Of a stretch of 64,000 bases of DNA, positions 27,201 through 34,157 are shown one piece after another. Position 1 is the stretch's first letter, and every line of letters begins with the position of its first letter. Below the pieces are notes generated by a model. The model was not told the origin of the DNA. It was given only the letters and a program-made list of their open reading frames with translations, and did no database searches. The position numbers and the translations under genes were made by a program. Origin of the DNA: Nocardioides pelophilus (GTDB lineage: Bacteria; Actinomycetota; Actinomycetes; Propionibacteriales; Nocardioidaceae); the NCBI RefSeq assembly GCF_014180685.1, contig NZ_JACEHF010000002.1:1-64000 (forward strand). The letters are read 5' to 3'.

Positions 27201-28976
27201 TCGGTCCATGACGACGATGCCGAGCTGACTCAACGCTTCCCGCACAGCAGGCAGCGCAGCGAGTGCCGGGTCCACGAAGTCGACGTCGGATGACGTGTCA
27301 CCCGGGACGCGCACGAAGACCCGGCCCTTTGCCGGAGCACGGAATTCGCCGTTCTCAAGACGGATGATCTTCGCACTACGCACGTCGGCAGCGGCGTTGC
27401 GCACTCTCACCTCGGTCGACGCCGCGGCGTCCATCGCGACCCTGGCTGCAAGAAGGATCGCCTCCGCAGACGCCTCCACGGTCCCTGCGGAGACGAGCGC
27501 CTCCAGCCACTCGTCGATGCCCGAGTGAGTCGGAGCGTCCGATGAACCGCGCTCGTGCTGCATCAACCGCACGATCTTGTTGCGACGCTCGGGACTCGAG
27601 TAGGCACTGGGGTGCAGCCAGTGTTCGAGAGGTGCGTCCTTGATCCGCGCCCAATGCTCGAGCCATTCCGTCGGCGCGTCGCCGATCCACTTCACGTCCG
27701 CGGGCCGGCGGAGCGTGTTGGTGCCATCAGGCAGCGAGGGCACCCGCCGAAGCTCCCTGAAGATCGGGTCGTTGATCTCACGATCGACCCAGTTCCGGGA
27801 TTCGAGCCCTCGCGCCGGCATCGCGTCCAAGGCCGAGACCGCGTCGTTGGTTCCGCTGAGGATCTGCAGCGCTTGGCCGACGAGCCCGGGAAGCCTCTCG
27901 AGCAACTCTATGTTGAATCCGCCCTCGAGGAGGCCCGTCCGATCGTCACTCAACTTCCACGGAGCGTTGATGAGCCCGGTCAGCGTGGTCTCGAAGTTGG
28001 TGGGGAAGTACGCCCAGAAGCGGCCCAGGCGATTGGAGCCGGGTGGGATCGGCAGGGCGTACTGAACTTCCACCTGTTGGCGGGACGCCACGTGCCCGCC
28101 CTCGCGTCGAGCCGAGCTGCTCGGTACGTGCAGCGCGCGCTTCACGACCCAGCGGGCCGAAACCCCGCCGGACTTGAGGATCACCGAGCCATCCGTTACC
28201 GCTTCTTGACTGATCGATCGATCAGCCGGGCGACCCGATGCCCCTCGCTTTGCAGCGGGGTCCGACTCTGCGAGGTTTCTGAGTCGTGCGCGCTTGATGT
28301 GCGCCGAGAAGAGGATGAACTCCGCAGGGAAGTCGTAGAGGCGGCGCGAGATCGTCTCGTACGAGACCGCCAGGGGTACGACAACCACGGTGCTCGCCCA
28401 CTCCATGAGTTCGCGAAGGTTGTCGTCTCGCGCCGAGCCCTCGGAGATCGGGTCGAGTGAACGAGCCAGGCGCATCGTCGGGTACTGCTCGAACTCGTAT
28501 CCCTCGTCTTTCAGCGTCTCTGTGGCCCAGGCCTTGTCGAAGCCGAACGACACGGTGCGGCTGAACACGCGCGGGCTGGTCGAAACAGCCAGGACCGACT
28601 TGAAACCGATGCCGAACTTGCCGATCTTGTCGTCGTCCTTGGACGAGATGTCGGATGCCATCACCGACCGCAAGCCGCGCTCGTCGAACGGTTCACCGTC
28701 GTTGGCGACGTACAGGGTGTCCTTGGTCAGAAGGACCTCGACGCGCTCGCCGCCCTTGCGCGCCGCGTCGACCGCATTCTGGAGAAGCTCTTCAAGCTGC
28801 CGGGTTGCGTACCCGCCCTCGGAGATCCGTCGCTCGTTGTTCGCGTCCTGCAGCACACGGCTCGGGTCCTCGGCGTAGACCTTTAGACAGACGTCGGTCT
28901 GCTCCCATACGACCTTGGCAAGGCCGTCCGCCCCGCGTTCCCAACCCTGCACTGCAACCCCATCGTGAGACGACAT
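24204..28976 (-). CDS. GHKL (sacsin/Hsp90-like) ATPase fused to SF2 helicase
   Basis: 1,590 residues, ATG 28976, stop overlapping the UvrD-like start. The N-terminus holds a Bergerat fold: QLEELLQNAVDAA (N-box, residues 60-72), NDGEPFDERG (G1, D93) and KIGKFGIGFKSVLAVS (G2, 117-132). Residues about 300-1150 match nothing I know. The C-terminal helicase has SLPTGAGKTRV (Walker A 1213-1219), VVVIDEAHTS (DEAH 1322-1325), LIGLTATPFRG (III) and YQQMIGRGLRGPKNGG (VI about 1545). A nucleotide-clamped chaperone-like head joined to a translocase suggests a DNA- or complex-loading motor. The role is inference from the operon. Confidence 0.85.
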   Translation of the reverse strand: MSSHDGVAVQGWERGADGLAKVVWEQTDVCLKVYAEDPSRVLQDANNERRISEGGYATRQLEELLQNAVDAARKGGERVEVLLTKDTLYVANDGEPFDERGLRSVMASDISSKDDDKIGKFGIGFKSVLAVSTSPRVFSRTVSFGFDKAWATETLKDEGYEFEQYPTMRLARSLDPISEGSARDDNLRELMEWASTVVVVPLAVSYETISRRLYDFPAEFILFSAHIKRARLRNLAESDPAAKRGASGRPADRSISQEAVTDGSVILKSGGVSARWVVKRALHVPSSSARREGGHVASRQQVEVQYALPIPPGSNRLGRFWAYFPTNFETTLTGLINAPWKLSDDRTGLLEGGFNIELLERLPGLVGQALQILSGTNDAVSALDAMPARGLESRNWVDREINDPIFRELRRVPSLPDGTNTLRRPADVKWIGDAPTEWLEHWARIKDAPLEHWLHPSAYSSPERRNKIVRLMQHERGSSDAPTHSGIDEWLEALVSAGTVEASAEAILLAARVAMDAAASTEVRVRNAAADVRSAKIIRLENGEFRAPAKGRVFVRVPGDTSSDVDFVDPALAALPAVREALSQLGIVVMDRSGELRRLLAEAKTPAALKSPDNVWSAIWAVLRDIPRDTALQILREDLGQDLLSHVRVRTAAGTWLPIPQVFLPGRIIPADGSRDRDRLIDPRFHARDEDLLHELDAVDAPVWRMHAPTEAWFAVYEDDMRNAFIAKQPKGGSRPDPAKIQVSAGTKGSPPPWPLAPLRTLSAEGIAAATEHLMSRPVSAWWRVQHTSNASYGTFSVIPPEVWFLRKHGLLRTEYGVRRPTSTLLAGEGIDPSILPAVDVSDAWANALGIERDPETLSAADWRDLKAIADTWRGPEDDERRTTFYAWLPGRIECDSLVVRVGRQLQSVETKNIGVTSEVAVHESMVEAQIPVLFVADADDAERFVETWGMPRGKDLLQEEIVAETSGEAVFLTDMYPPLKLRLDPADQDLRLQPASRLVKMIATPRGQVASPIQARRDGDVILVTATKPTEQIAQVSRVLGLGMDAAAIAKVLQQMERTATNKLRTEIKKAKSDDERLVVAVGVDALRRCVPAQALEVLDGATGGASPTDVASLARSVHGVAILKQLRPALEERGLEPPREWTGRHRTRQWVHDHGFPADWAGFPGSSRAAVEVIDGPAILSPLHDYQDFVTDRIKSMLRGVGNERGMVSLPTGAGKTRVTVQALVNAVREGDVPASVPQIWIAQTDELCEQAAETWTYVWRAIGPQVPMRLGRLWANNEVPEEPGTFQLVIATVDKLNSLVTRSNGEYDWLRQPSVVVIDEAHTSIASSYTRVLDWLGRGARPRKGEVRKPLIGLTATPFRGTSVDETERLAGRYLGNRLDRGAFTKEDPYEELQDMRVLAQVKHRILDGSDAELTASDIAEIEKMKRLPPAVAERLGANLTRTLKVVDSIAALPDDWTILAFAPSVENARVLAALLSHQGIPAVSVSADTETAARRHYVEEFKAGRIRVLTNFNVLTQGFDAPKVQAVYVARPTFSPNVYQQMIGRGLRGPKNGGSEEVLIVNVQDNFQQYGDLLAFREFEYLWTKR

Positions 28977-29087
28977 CCGCGAAGGCCGAACCTCCCGTCG
29001 ACCAACGCAGCGAATCTATGGCAACCCGCCGACAGAAATCAGGGTTTGGCAAAGGAACCGGTACTCACCGGTGCTCAATCAGAGCAC

Positions 29088-30140
29088 CTACACGGTCATG
29101 AAACCTGCGAGGTGCGCGGCGATAGCCTGAGCAAGCGGCACGGGTACCGCGTTGCCGATCTGTCGCGCGATCGCAGCCTTGGTCCCGCACCAAGCGAACG
29201 ACTCGGGGAAGCCCTGGATGAGTGCCGCTTCGGCGTGAGTCAACGGCCGGTGCTCGCTGGGGTGCAGGAATCGCCCCTTCTCCGGCTTGAAGAACTCTGT
29301 CCGGATCGTCACGGCCGGCTTGTCCCACGAGAGGCGGCCCATGACATCCCCCGCGCCGCGGGTGTGCTTGCGCCAGCCGGGAGTCTGGAGTTCGTCGGGC
29401 AGGTGGAAGCGGCTTCCCCCTGGCGGGATCGCGCGATACCGCGCTATTGACAGCGGCGGAACGATGCGTGTGAAGTGCAGCTCGGGAAGTTTGAACGGCC
29501 CCGGTACCACCTTGCCGCGGAACTCCGTGCTCCGGCTCGGAAGGTCGTTGAGTTCGACCCGCGCATCGAGCCATGCGGGGAACGCATCGCCTAGGACCTT
29601 GCGGGCAGATTCGGGCGGGGGACCGATCGGCGAGAGCTCCCTGCGTCGGCCGACAACGACAGCTCGCTTCCGCGCCTGAGGAGCGCCGTAGTCGGCTGCA
29701 TTCAGCACGAAGGTCTCAAGTCGGTACGAGGCCAGCACTCCTCCAGCCGAGGTCTCCGCGTGGAGACTCGCGAACTCGGTGGTCCCAAGAAACTGTGGGA
29801 CGTTCTCGATGACGAAGAACGCCGGTCGTACGCGACTAAGCACCTCGACGTAATGCCGCCACAGCTTGTTGCGAGGATCGTCCGGATCACGCCGGCCCAG
29901 CGCCGAGAACCCCTGGCACGGCGGACCACCGACAACGACGTCCGCGGCCGGCATTGAGCCGTCGGCCCAGTCCGCGATGTCTCCGACGAACACGTGATCG
30001 CCGAAGTTGTGTGCGTATGTCGCGGCGGCTTGGAAGTCTGATTCCACGGCGGCGACAGGGGTGTACCTGCCGGACGCTTCGAACCCTGCGCTGAGGCCAC
30101 CACAACCTGCGAACAGGTCGATGACGCGCAGCTTCCTCAT
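29088..30140 (-). CDS. Cytosine-C5 DNA methyltransferase (candidate DISARM methylase)
   Basis: 350 residues from ATG 30140 (MRKLRVIDLFAGCGGLSAGF); a GTG at 30212 would add 24 residues without known domain. Motif I is DLFAGCGG, motif IV is GGPPCQGFSALGRRDP with the catalytic Cys, motif VI is FFVIENVP, motif VIII is APQARKRAVVVG, and motif X is RQIGNAVPVPLAQAIA. All motifs are intact. The target-recognition region (LPELHFTRIVPPLSIARYRA) is related to that of the second methyltransferase at 31855. It precedes the four-gene drm operon, so it may protect host DNA as DrmMII does in class 2 DISARM. Its sequence target is unknown. Confidence 0.9.
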   Translation of the reverse strand: MRKLRVIDLFAGCGGLSAGFEASGRYTPVAAVESDFQAAATYAHNFGDHVFVGDIADWADGSMPAADVVVGGPPCQGFSALGRRDPDDPRNKLWRHYVEVLSRVRPAFFVIENVPQFLGTTEFASLHAETSAGGVLASYRLETFVLNAADYGAPQARKRAVVVGRRRELSPIGPPPESARKVLGDAFPAWLDARVELNDLPSRSTEFRGKVVPGPFKLPELHFTRIVPPLSIARYRAIPPGGSRFHLPDELQTPGWRKHTRGAGDVMGRLSWDKPAVTIRTEFFKPEKGRFLHPSEHRPLTHAEAALIQGFPESFAWCGTKAAIARQIGNAVPVPLAQAIAAHLAGFMTV

Positions 30141-30334
30141 GGCCCGGAGATTAGCTTCGCGAGAGGACGTCGCGTCCGCGGCGCGCGGCTTCGCAGTCTC
30201 GACCTTCGTCACGCGGCGAACGCTGTGCGCGCCACAGGTCTGCGTTCGGCGTCCTTATCCACAGAAGGACACCTAGCGGTAGAGGTGGCGAGTAGTCGGA
30301 CCTATGTCTGGGCCAGTCCCCTTGGAGGTATCCG

Positions 30335-30463
30335 ATGATCGTCTTTCTGGCCGTACCCGTGATCTTCATCGTCGCCCTCTGCCACCGAGCGCTCCACCGC
30401 CGCGCTCCGTCGAACAAGCCGTACGTCGTGCATGGAGGTCGGAGCTGTCCTGGCGAGTCGTGA
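30335..30463 (+). CDS. Small hydrophobic peptide, 42 residues, coupled to the next ORF
   Basis: Open frame MIVFLAVPVIFIVALCHRAL followed by a basic tail (HRRAPSNKPYVVHGGRSCPGES). A good ribosome site, GGAGG at 30324-30328, lies six bases before the ATG. The single N-terminal membrane helix plus basic tail resembles many small membrane peptides, including toxins, but no family is recognised. Its stop overlaps the next ATG as TGATG, which indicates translational coupling. It is antisense to the surrounding defence genes. Confidence 0.5.
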   Translation: MIVFLAVPVIFIVALCHRALHRRAPSNKPYVVHGGRSCPGES

Positions 30464-30756
30464 TGGCTCAGACGCTGCTCGCCCTTGGGCTTGCGTTCGC
30501 CGTCCACCTCGCGCTGATCGCGATTGACTCTGGCGCGAGTAGGTCCCTGTTCCTTGTCGTGATGTTGCTCGCGTGGGACAGCATCAAGTTCGCCGTGTCG
30601 GCCAGCTTCTTGCTCCTGCGCTTGCTAGCGAACCTTCTTTTGCGCGGCGGCAGCTCGCTCATGTCCAGAAGACGTCGAGCCGTTGGGGCAGCTTCGGCGC
30701 GGGAACGACCGGCTCGTCCGCGTGAGCTCGCGCCCATCGCTGTTCCGCAACGCTGA
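30463..30756 (+). CDS. Small membrane protein, coupled to the upstream peptide
   Basis: 97 residues from ATG 30463 (MAQTLLALGLAFAVHLALIA). Two hydrophobic segments, residues about 3-20 and 28-57 (SLFLVVMLLAWDSIKFAVSA and following), are followed by an Arg/Ala/Pro-rich cytoplasmic tail. The last 98 bases overlap the 3' end of the NaeI-like gene in convergent orientation. No family is recognised. The ribosome site and hydrophobic patterning favour a real gene over a shadow, although homologues are needed to be sure. Confidence 0.45.
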   Translation: MAQTLLALGLAFAVHLALIAIDSGASRSLFLVVMLLAWDSIKFAVSASFLLLRLLANLLLRGGSSLMSRRRRAVGAASARERPARPRELAPIAVPQR

Positions 30757-31813
30757 AGAACGGCCGGCTGTCGGTTGCCTCCACCGGAACGACGCGGGTG
30801 GCGATCCACTCGCCCTTGACCGGGACTGGAAGTTGCAGGGCCTTGGCAATGTGGGGATGCGACTCCTGGTGCCCGAGGACCAGAAGCCCCTCATCGCAAA
30901 GATTCAGTCGGGCGTCACGAGCACGCTTGGGAGCGTCGTCCTGTTGGGCGACCGTGAGCACCATCTGGCGACTGACGATCGAGTCGCGGACCTCCCGGAA
31001 CAGCTGATCGACCCGAGCCTGACCCGACCGGGGGAACGAGAAGATGCGATCCCGTGCCGCTGGGTCCATGTGGAGCAGCAGGTTTCGTGGAAGGTCGATC
31101 TGCAGCCCGCCCCAGAGCCAGTAGACGTCGCGCGCCGAGGCGTCCGCGAGCCGTCTCTTGTTGTCGCGGTTGTATGCCCTGCCCACATCGCCGGTGTTCT
31201 TGTCTGTCCGCCACCGCAGACGCTCGTCGGTGATCTTGACGAGTCCGGCTGCCCAGGTGCTGGTGTCGTCGTTGATCCAGGTGAGCAGAGCGGGGTGGTC
31301 GGCCTTGCCCTGCCTGCCCTCATGGTCCGCGCAGCGGTACATCTCCATCGGGATCTCCCAACCACCGAGATCCTTCGAGAACTTGCAGTCGACGTCGCGG
31401 TCCGCGACGCGCCAGTCGAGATCATGTCCGTTGGCGAACTCGAACTCCTTGGTCAGGTTGACCTCAACGGCGGTGCCCAGGTAGGTCTTCTCGGTCTTCG
31501 AGAGATGTTGATAGGCCCAGCGCCCAGTGCGCTGTCCATCCAGCAGCTCGTCGAGCGAGTCGCGCAGCGCCCAGCGGAATCTCTCGCGTGCGTCAGGCTC
31601 GTTCTCGAACCACGCGACGATGTCTGCCAGCTCCTGCGGCACGGTCTGCTCGAGCCCGCTGCGTATCGACCACGCGGCGGGGGTCTTCCCCATCGGCTCG
31701 GCTGGGGCTGGATGCGTACGAAAGGTGTTTCGTCGGCGCCTGATCGCGCGGGCGCGCGAGTCCTGTGTCGGCGTCCTCAACTGGTCGTCGAGCGGCAGGG
31801 CTTCCTGATTCAC
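30659..31813 (-). CDS. NaeI-family type IIE restriction endonuclease
   Basis: 384 residues from a GTG at 31813; the Met at residue 41 would give a length nearer to NaeI (317). The catalytic segment DLDWRVADRDVDCKFSKDLG carries D133, D142 and K144, with the same spacing as D86, D95 and K97 of NaeI. LDELLDGQRTGRW (residues 87-99) matches the NaeI ligase-like motif, with Leu90 where ligases have Lys. The C-terminal half (GQARVNQLF-like, TVAQQDDAPKRARDARL, LGHQESHPHIAKALQLPVPV) is the NaeI Topo/CAP-like DNA-binding domain. NaeI cuts GCCGGC after binding two sites. The same recognition here is inferred. Confidence 0.88.
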   Translation of the reverse strand: MNQEALPLDDQLRTPTQDSRARAIRRRRNTFRTHPAPAEPMGKTPAAWSIRSGLEQTVPQELADIVAWFENEPDARERFRWALRDSLDELLDGQRTGRWAYQHLSKTEKTYLGTAVEVNLTKEFEFANGHDLDWRVADRDVDCKFSKDLGGWEIPMEMYRCADHEGRQGKADHPALLTWINDDTSTWAAGLVKITDERLRWRTDKNTGDVGRAYNRDNKRRLADASARDVYWLWGGLQIDLPRNLLLHMDPAARDRIFSFPRSGQARVDQLFREVRDSIVSRQMVLTVAQQDDAPKRARDARLNLCDEGLLVLGHQESHPHIAKALQLPVPVKGEWIATRVVPVEATDSRPFFSVAEQRWARAHADEPVVPAPKLPQRLDVFWT

Positions 31814-31854
31814 CGCGCCAGTCTGTCAGCCCGTGGCGGGCTGGGACTCAACTG

Positions 31855-32994
31855 TCAGGCGATGAACGGGCGGACCTGCTTGGCGATCGCGCGTGCCAGT
31901 CCAGAAGGAACGGCGTTGCCGATCTGCTTCGCGATGGCGGTCTTCGTCCCGACCCAAAGGTAGTCCTTTGGGAAGTCCTGGATGAGGGACGCCTCGTAGT
32001 GGGTGATGACTCGATCGACGGACTTCCCGGGGTCGCCCTTGATGTACTTCGGATCGTCGCCACGGCGCTGTCGGCCGGGCACCCACTGAGGGTGGAGGTA
32101 GGCACCCTTCTCGGGCTTGAAGAACTCGGTTCGGATCGTCAGCGACGGTGCGTCCCACCGCATGCGGCCCATGACGTCCGTCGTACCTGTGGGCTTCTCC
32201 CGCCAGCAGCGGGGGAGTAGCTCGACTGGCACGTCGAACCTGCCGCCTCCTGGCGGCACGTACGAATACCGGTCGAGCGACATCTGATTGGGATTGCGGC
32301 GGAAGTGGATGTCGAGTCCCTTGAAGACGCCCGGCATGGGTTCGCCGAAGAACTCGGTAACAGACTCCGGCAGCTCCGTCGTATCCGGACGAGCAGGCAG
32401 GCCCTCGATGGCATCACGAACGGTTCGCCACGGCAGCAGCCCCGAGCCTGGTTCTGGCGCCCGGGCGTGTGTCGGGTTCGGAAGCTCGATCTTGCCGACC
32501 CGTGAACCGATGACGATGGTTCGCCGGCGCCGCTGCGACACGCCGTAGTCGGCCGCGTTCAGGACGCCATACGAGATCTCGTAGTTCTTGAGAACGCCGT
32601 GATCCACCTCGTCCAAGAGCATCTGGAACTCTGGCGACTTTGAGAAACGGTCAACATTCTCAATGACGAAGACCTGGGGCTTCGCGGTCCGAATGAACCG
32701 CATGTACTCCCGCCACAACTGGTTCCTCGGGTCGTCGAGCTTCTTCAAGCCCAGATTCGAGAAGCCTTGGCACGGCGGGCCGCCGATCATGAGGTCGGCC
32801 AGGGGGATCTGACGCTTCTCGACTGCGGCGATGTCGCCGGCGATTACGTGGTCCTCGCCCCAGTTGGCCGCGTACGTAGCGGCGGCGTGCAGGTCCCACT
32901 CCACCGCGAGCACCGGCTCGAAGCCCTCGTCGTGGAACCCGACCGTCATGCCTCCGCAGCCTGCAAAGAGGTCGATCACGGTCGGATTGGTCAT
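31855..32994 (-). CDS. Cytosine-C5 DNA methyltransferase, probable partner of NaeI-like enzyme
   Basis: 379 residues from ATG 32994 (MTNPTVIDLFAGCGGMTVGF). It has motif I, GGPPCQGFSNLGLKKLDDPR (motif IV), FVIENVDRF (VI), VSQRRRRTIVIGSR (VIII) and KQIGNAVPSGLARAIA (X). It ends 41 bases before the NaeI-like gene, in the same direction, and is divergent from vsr. It and the methyltransferase at 29088 share segments such as IRTEFFKPEKG, so they are paralogues with different variable regions. This one carries an extra insertion (QRRGDDPKYIKGDPGKSVDR). By position it is the cognate protector of the NaeI-like nuclease. Confidence 0.9.
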   Translation of the reverse strand: MTNPTVIDLFAGCGGMTVGFHDEGFEPVLAVEWDLHAAATYAANWGEDHVIAGDIAAVEKRQIPLADLMIGGPPCQGFSNLGLKKLDDPRNQLWREYMRFIRTAKPQVFVIENVDRFSKSPEFQMLLDEVDHGVLKNYEISYGVLNAADYGVSQRRRRTIVIGSRVGKIELPNPTHARAPEPGSGLLPWRTVRDAIEGLPARPDTTELPESVTEFFGEPMPGVFKGLDIHFRRNPNQMSLDRYSYVPPGGGRFDVPVELLPRCWREKPTGTTDVMGRMRWDAPSLTIRTEFFKPEKGAYLHPQWVPGRQRRGDDPKYIKGDPGKSVDRVITHYEASLIQDFPKDYLWVGTKTAIAKQIGNAVPSGLARAIAKQVRPFIA

Positions 32995-33227
32995 GGCACG
33001 TAGCGTATGTTCCGGCGCCGACAGTTTCGGAAGCAACGCCGTGGCGTGACCGGAGTGACGCATGTGACGCGAACCTGCTACGGGATCTGGGTCGGGGCTC
33101 TTCATGTGCCCAACTGTCGGGCCACGCGTTGAGAGTCGTCGCGTGGCGGCGCCATCCTGTGGAGAACGGCGTCTGAATCGGCGCCATGAGGAGCAACCGG
33201 CGTGGTTGGAGGACGGAGGTCGACGCG

Positions 33228-33680
33228 ATGCCCGAGTCCTCGTCCTGGGCTACCTCGGAAGCCACACGCCGATCGATGCAGGGCAACCGCGGGCGGGACA
33301 CCGGCCCCGAGATCGCCGTCAGGCGGATCGTGCACGCGCGCGGTCTTCGGTACCGGGTCGACGCGCGCCCTCTCGCAGCGCTGAACCGTCGGGCGGATCT
33401 GGTCTTCTCGCGAGCCAAGGTCGCGGTGTTCATCGACGGGTGCTTCTGGCACGGCTGTCCCGACCACCACACGGTCGCGAAGGCGAACGCGACGTACTGG
33501 GCGGAGAAGGTCGCGGGCAACCGCTTGCGCGACGTGGACACGTCACAGCGACTGAAGGACGCGGGATGGCTTGTTCTCCGCTTCTGGGAGCACGAGCCGC
33601 CGGGCGAGGTTGCCGAGGCGATCATCCACGCGGTGCAGGACCGACGCGGGGCCGTTGTGCACCACGATCGCCCAGACTGA
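33228..33680 (+). CDS. vsr: Very short patch repair endonuclease (Vsr)
   Basis: 150 residues from ATG 33228, with GGAGG eight bases upstream; an earlier in-frame ATG at 33186 lacks such a site. Family motifs are GNRGRDTGPEIAVRRIVHAR, RADLVFSRAKVAVFIDGCFWHGCPDH (catalytic Asp, then the Trp-His-Cys zinc/active-site region), YWAEKVAGNRLRD and VLRFWEHE. Vsr nicks 5' of T in T:G mismatches that arise when 5-methylcytosine deaminates, so it accompanies C5 methylation systems. It is divergent from the second methyltransferase. Confidence 0.9.
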   Translation: MPESSSWATSEATRRSMQGNRGRDTGPEIAVRRIVHARGLRYRVDARPLAALNRRADLVFSRAKVAVFIDGCFWHGCPDHHTVAKANATYWAEKVAGNRLRDVDTSQRLKDAGWLVLRFWEHEPPGEVAEAIIHAVQDRRGAVVHHDRPD

Positions 33681-33681
33681 T

Positions 33682-34064
33682 CTACCCGGGAACGACCTCG
33701 ACATTGACCGCGCTGATTGCGTCCAGCGTCGAAGGAGTCACGTCGATGCTGACGAGATCTCCGTGCGGCCCCGGCCCCTCGCCGACGATCAGGGCCCGGC
33801 CGTTGATCGTGTCGTCGGGAAACAGGCCGGCATGAAGCCGGTGCGCGACCTTGGTTGCCAGCAGGTTCGTCGGGAGACCGCGGTTCTTTCCCGACTCGTC
33901 GAGCCAGAGAACGGAGCCGCCGTCTATCTCGATCGCCTCGAGAGAGCCCCCATGATCTCAGCGATGCGGCCGGACACATTGACGGCCGCGGGGCGCAACG
34001 TGGCGACGTCGTCGCAGGCGTCGATGATCAGCACCAACACCGGAGCAGTCGGATCGAACGCCAT
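33682..34064 (-). pseudogene. DUF3846-type protein, frameshifted at a homopolymer
   Basis: Two minus-strand frames join into one DUF3846-like protein. The first starts at ATG 34064 (MAFDPTAPVLVLIIDACDDV to RIAEIMG). The second (GGSLEAIEIDGGSVLWLDES, then GKNRGLPTNLLATKVAHRLH and NGRALIVGEG) runs to a stop at 33682 but has no start of its own. The switch is at a run of five C on the plus strand (33947-33951): one more base would restore the frame. DUF3846 proteins are small accessory proteins of phages and conjugative elements. It may be a pseudogene, a phase-variable gene or a sequencing error. Confidence 0.65.
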
Positions 34065-34157
34065 CCCGCAATTGTCGCCGCCCGTGCCTTGTGTCTGCCA
34101 CGAGGCCCTCGGGCTCGGTAGCTTGTACGCCTCACTCGAATCTGGCGAGAGGAACCT

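Noticed and set aside
30251-30270. TTATCCACA (consensus DnaA box) inside a small hairpin GTCCTT-N8-AAGGAC
   Set aside because: Only one box, no AT-rich unwinding region and no replication gene nearby. A single nine-base match is likely to be chance.
14635-34064. Idea that all frameshifts in the element region are sequencing errors
   Set aside because: Genes of the chromosome and of the drm operon are intact over long lengths, and the breaks concentrate in element backbone genes that are also truncated. Errors at single sites (integrase, DUF3846) remain possible.
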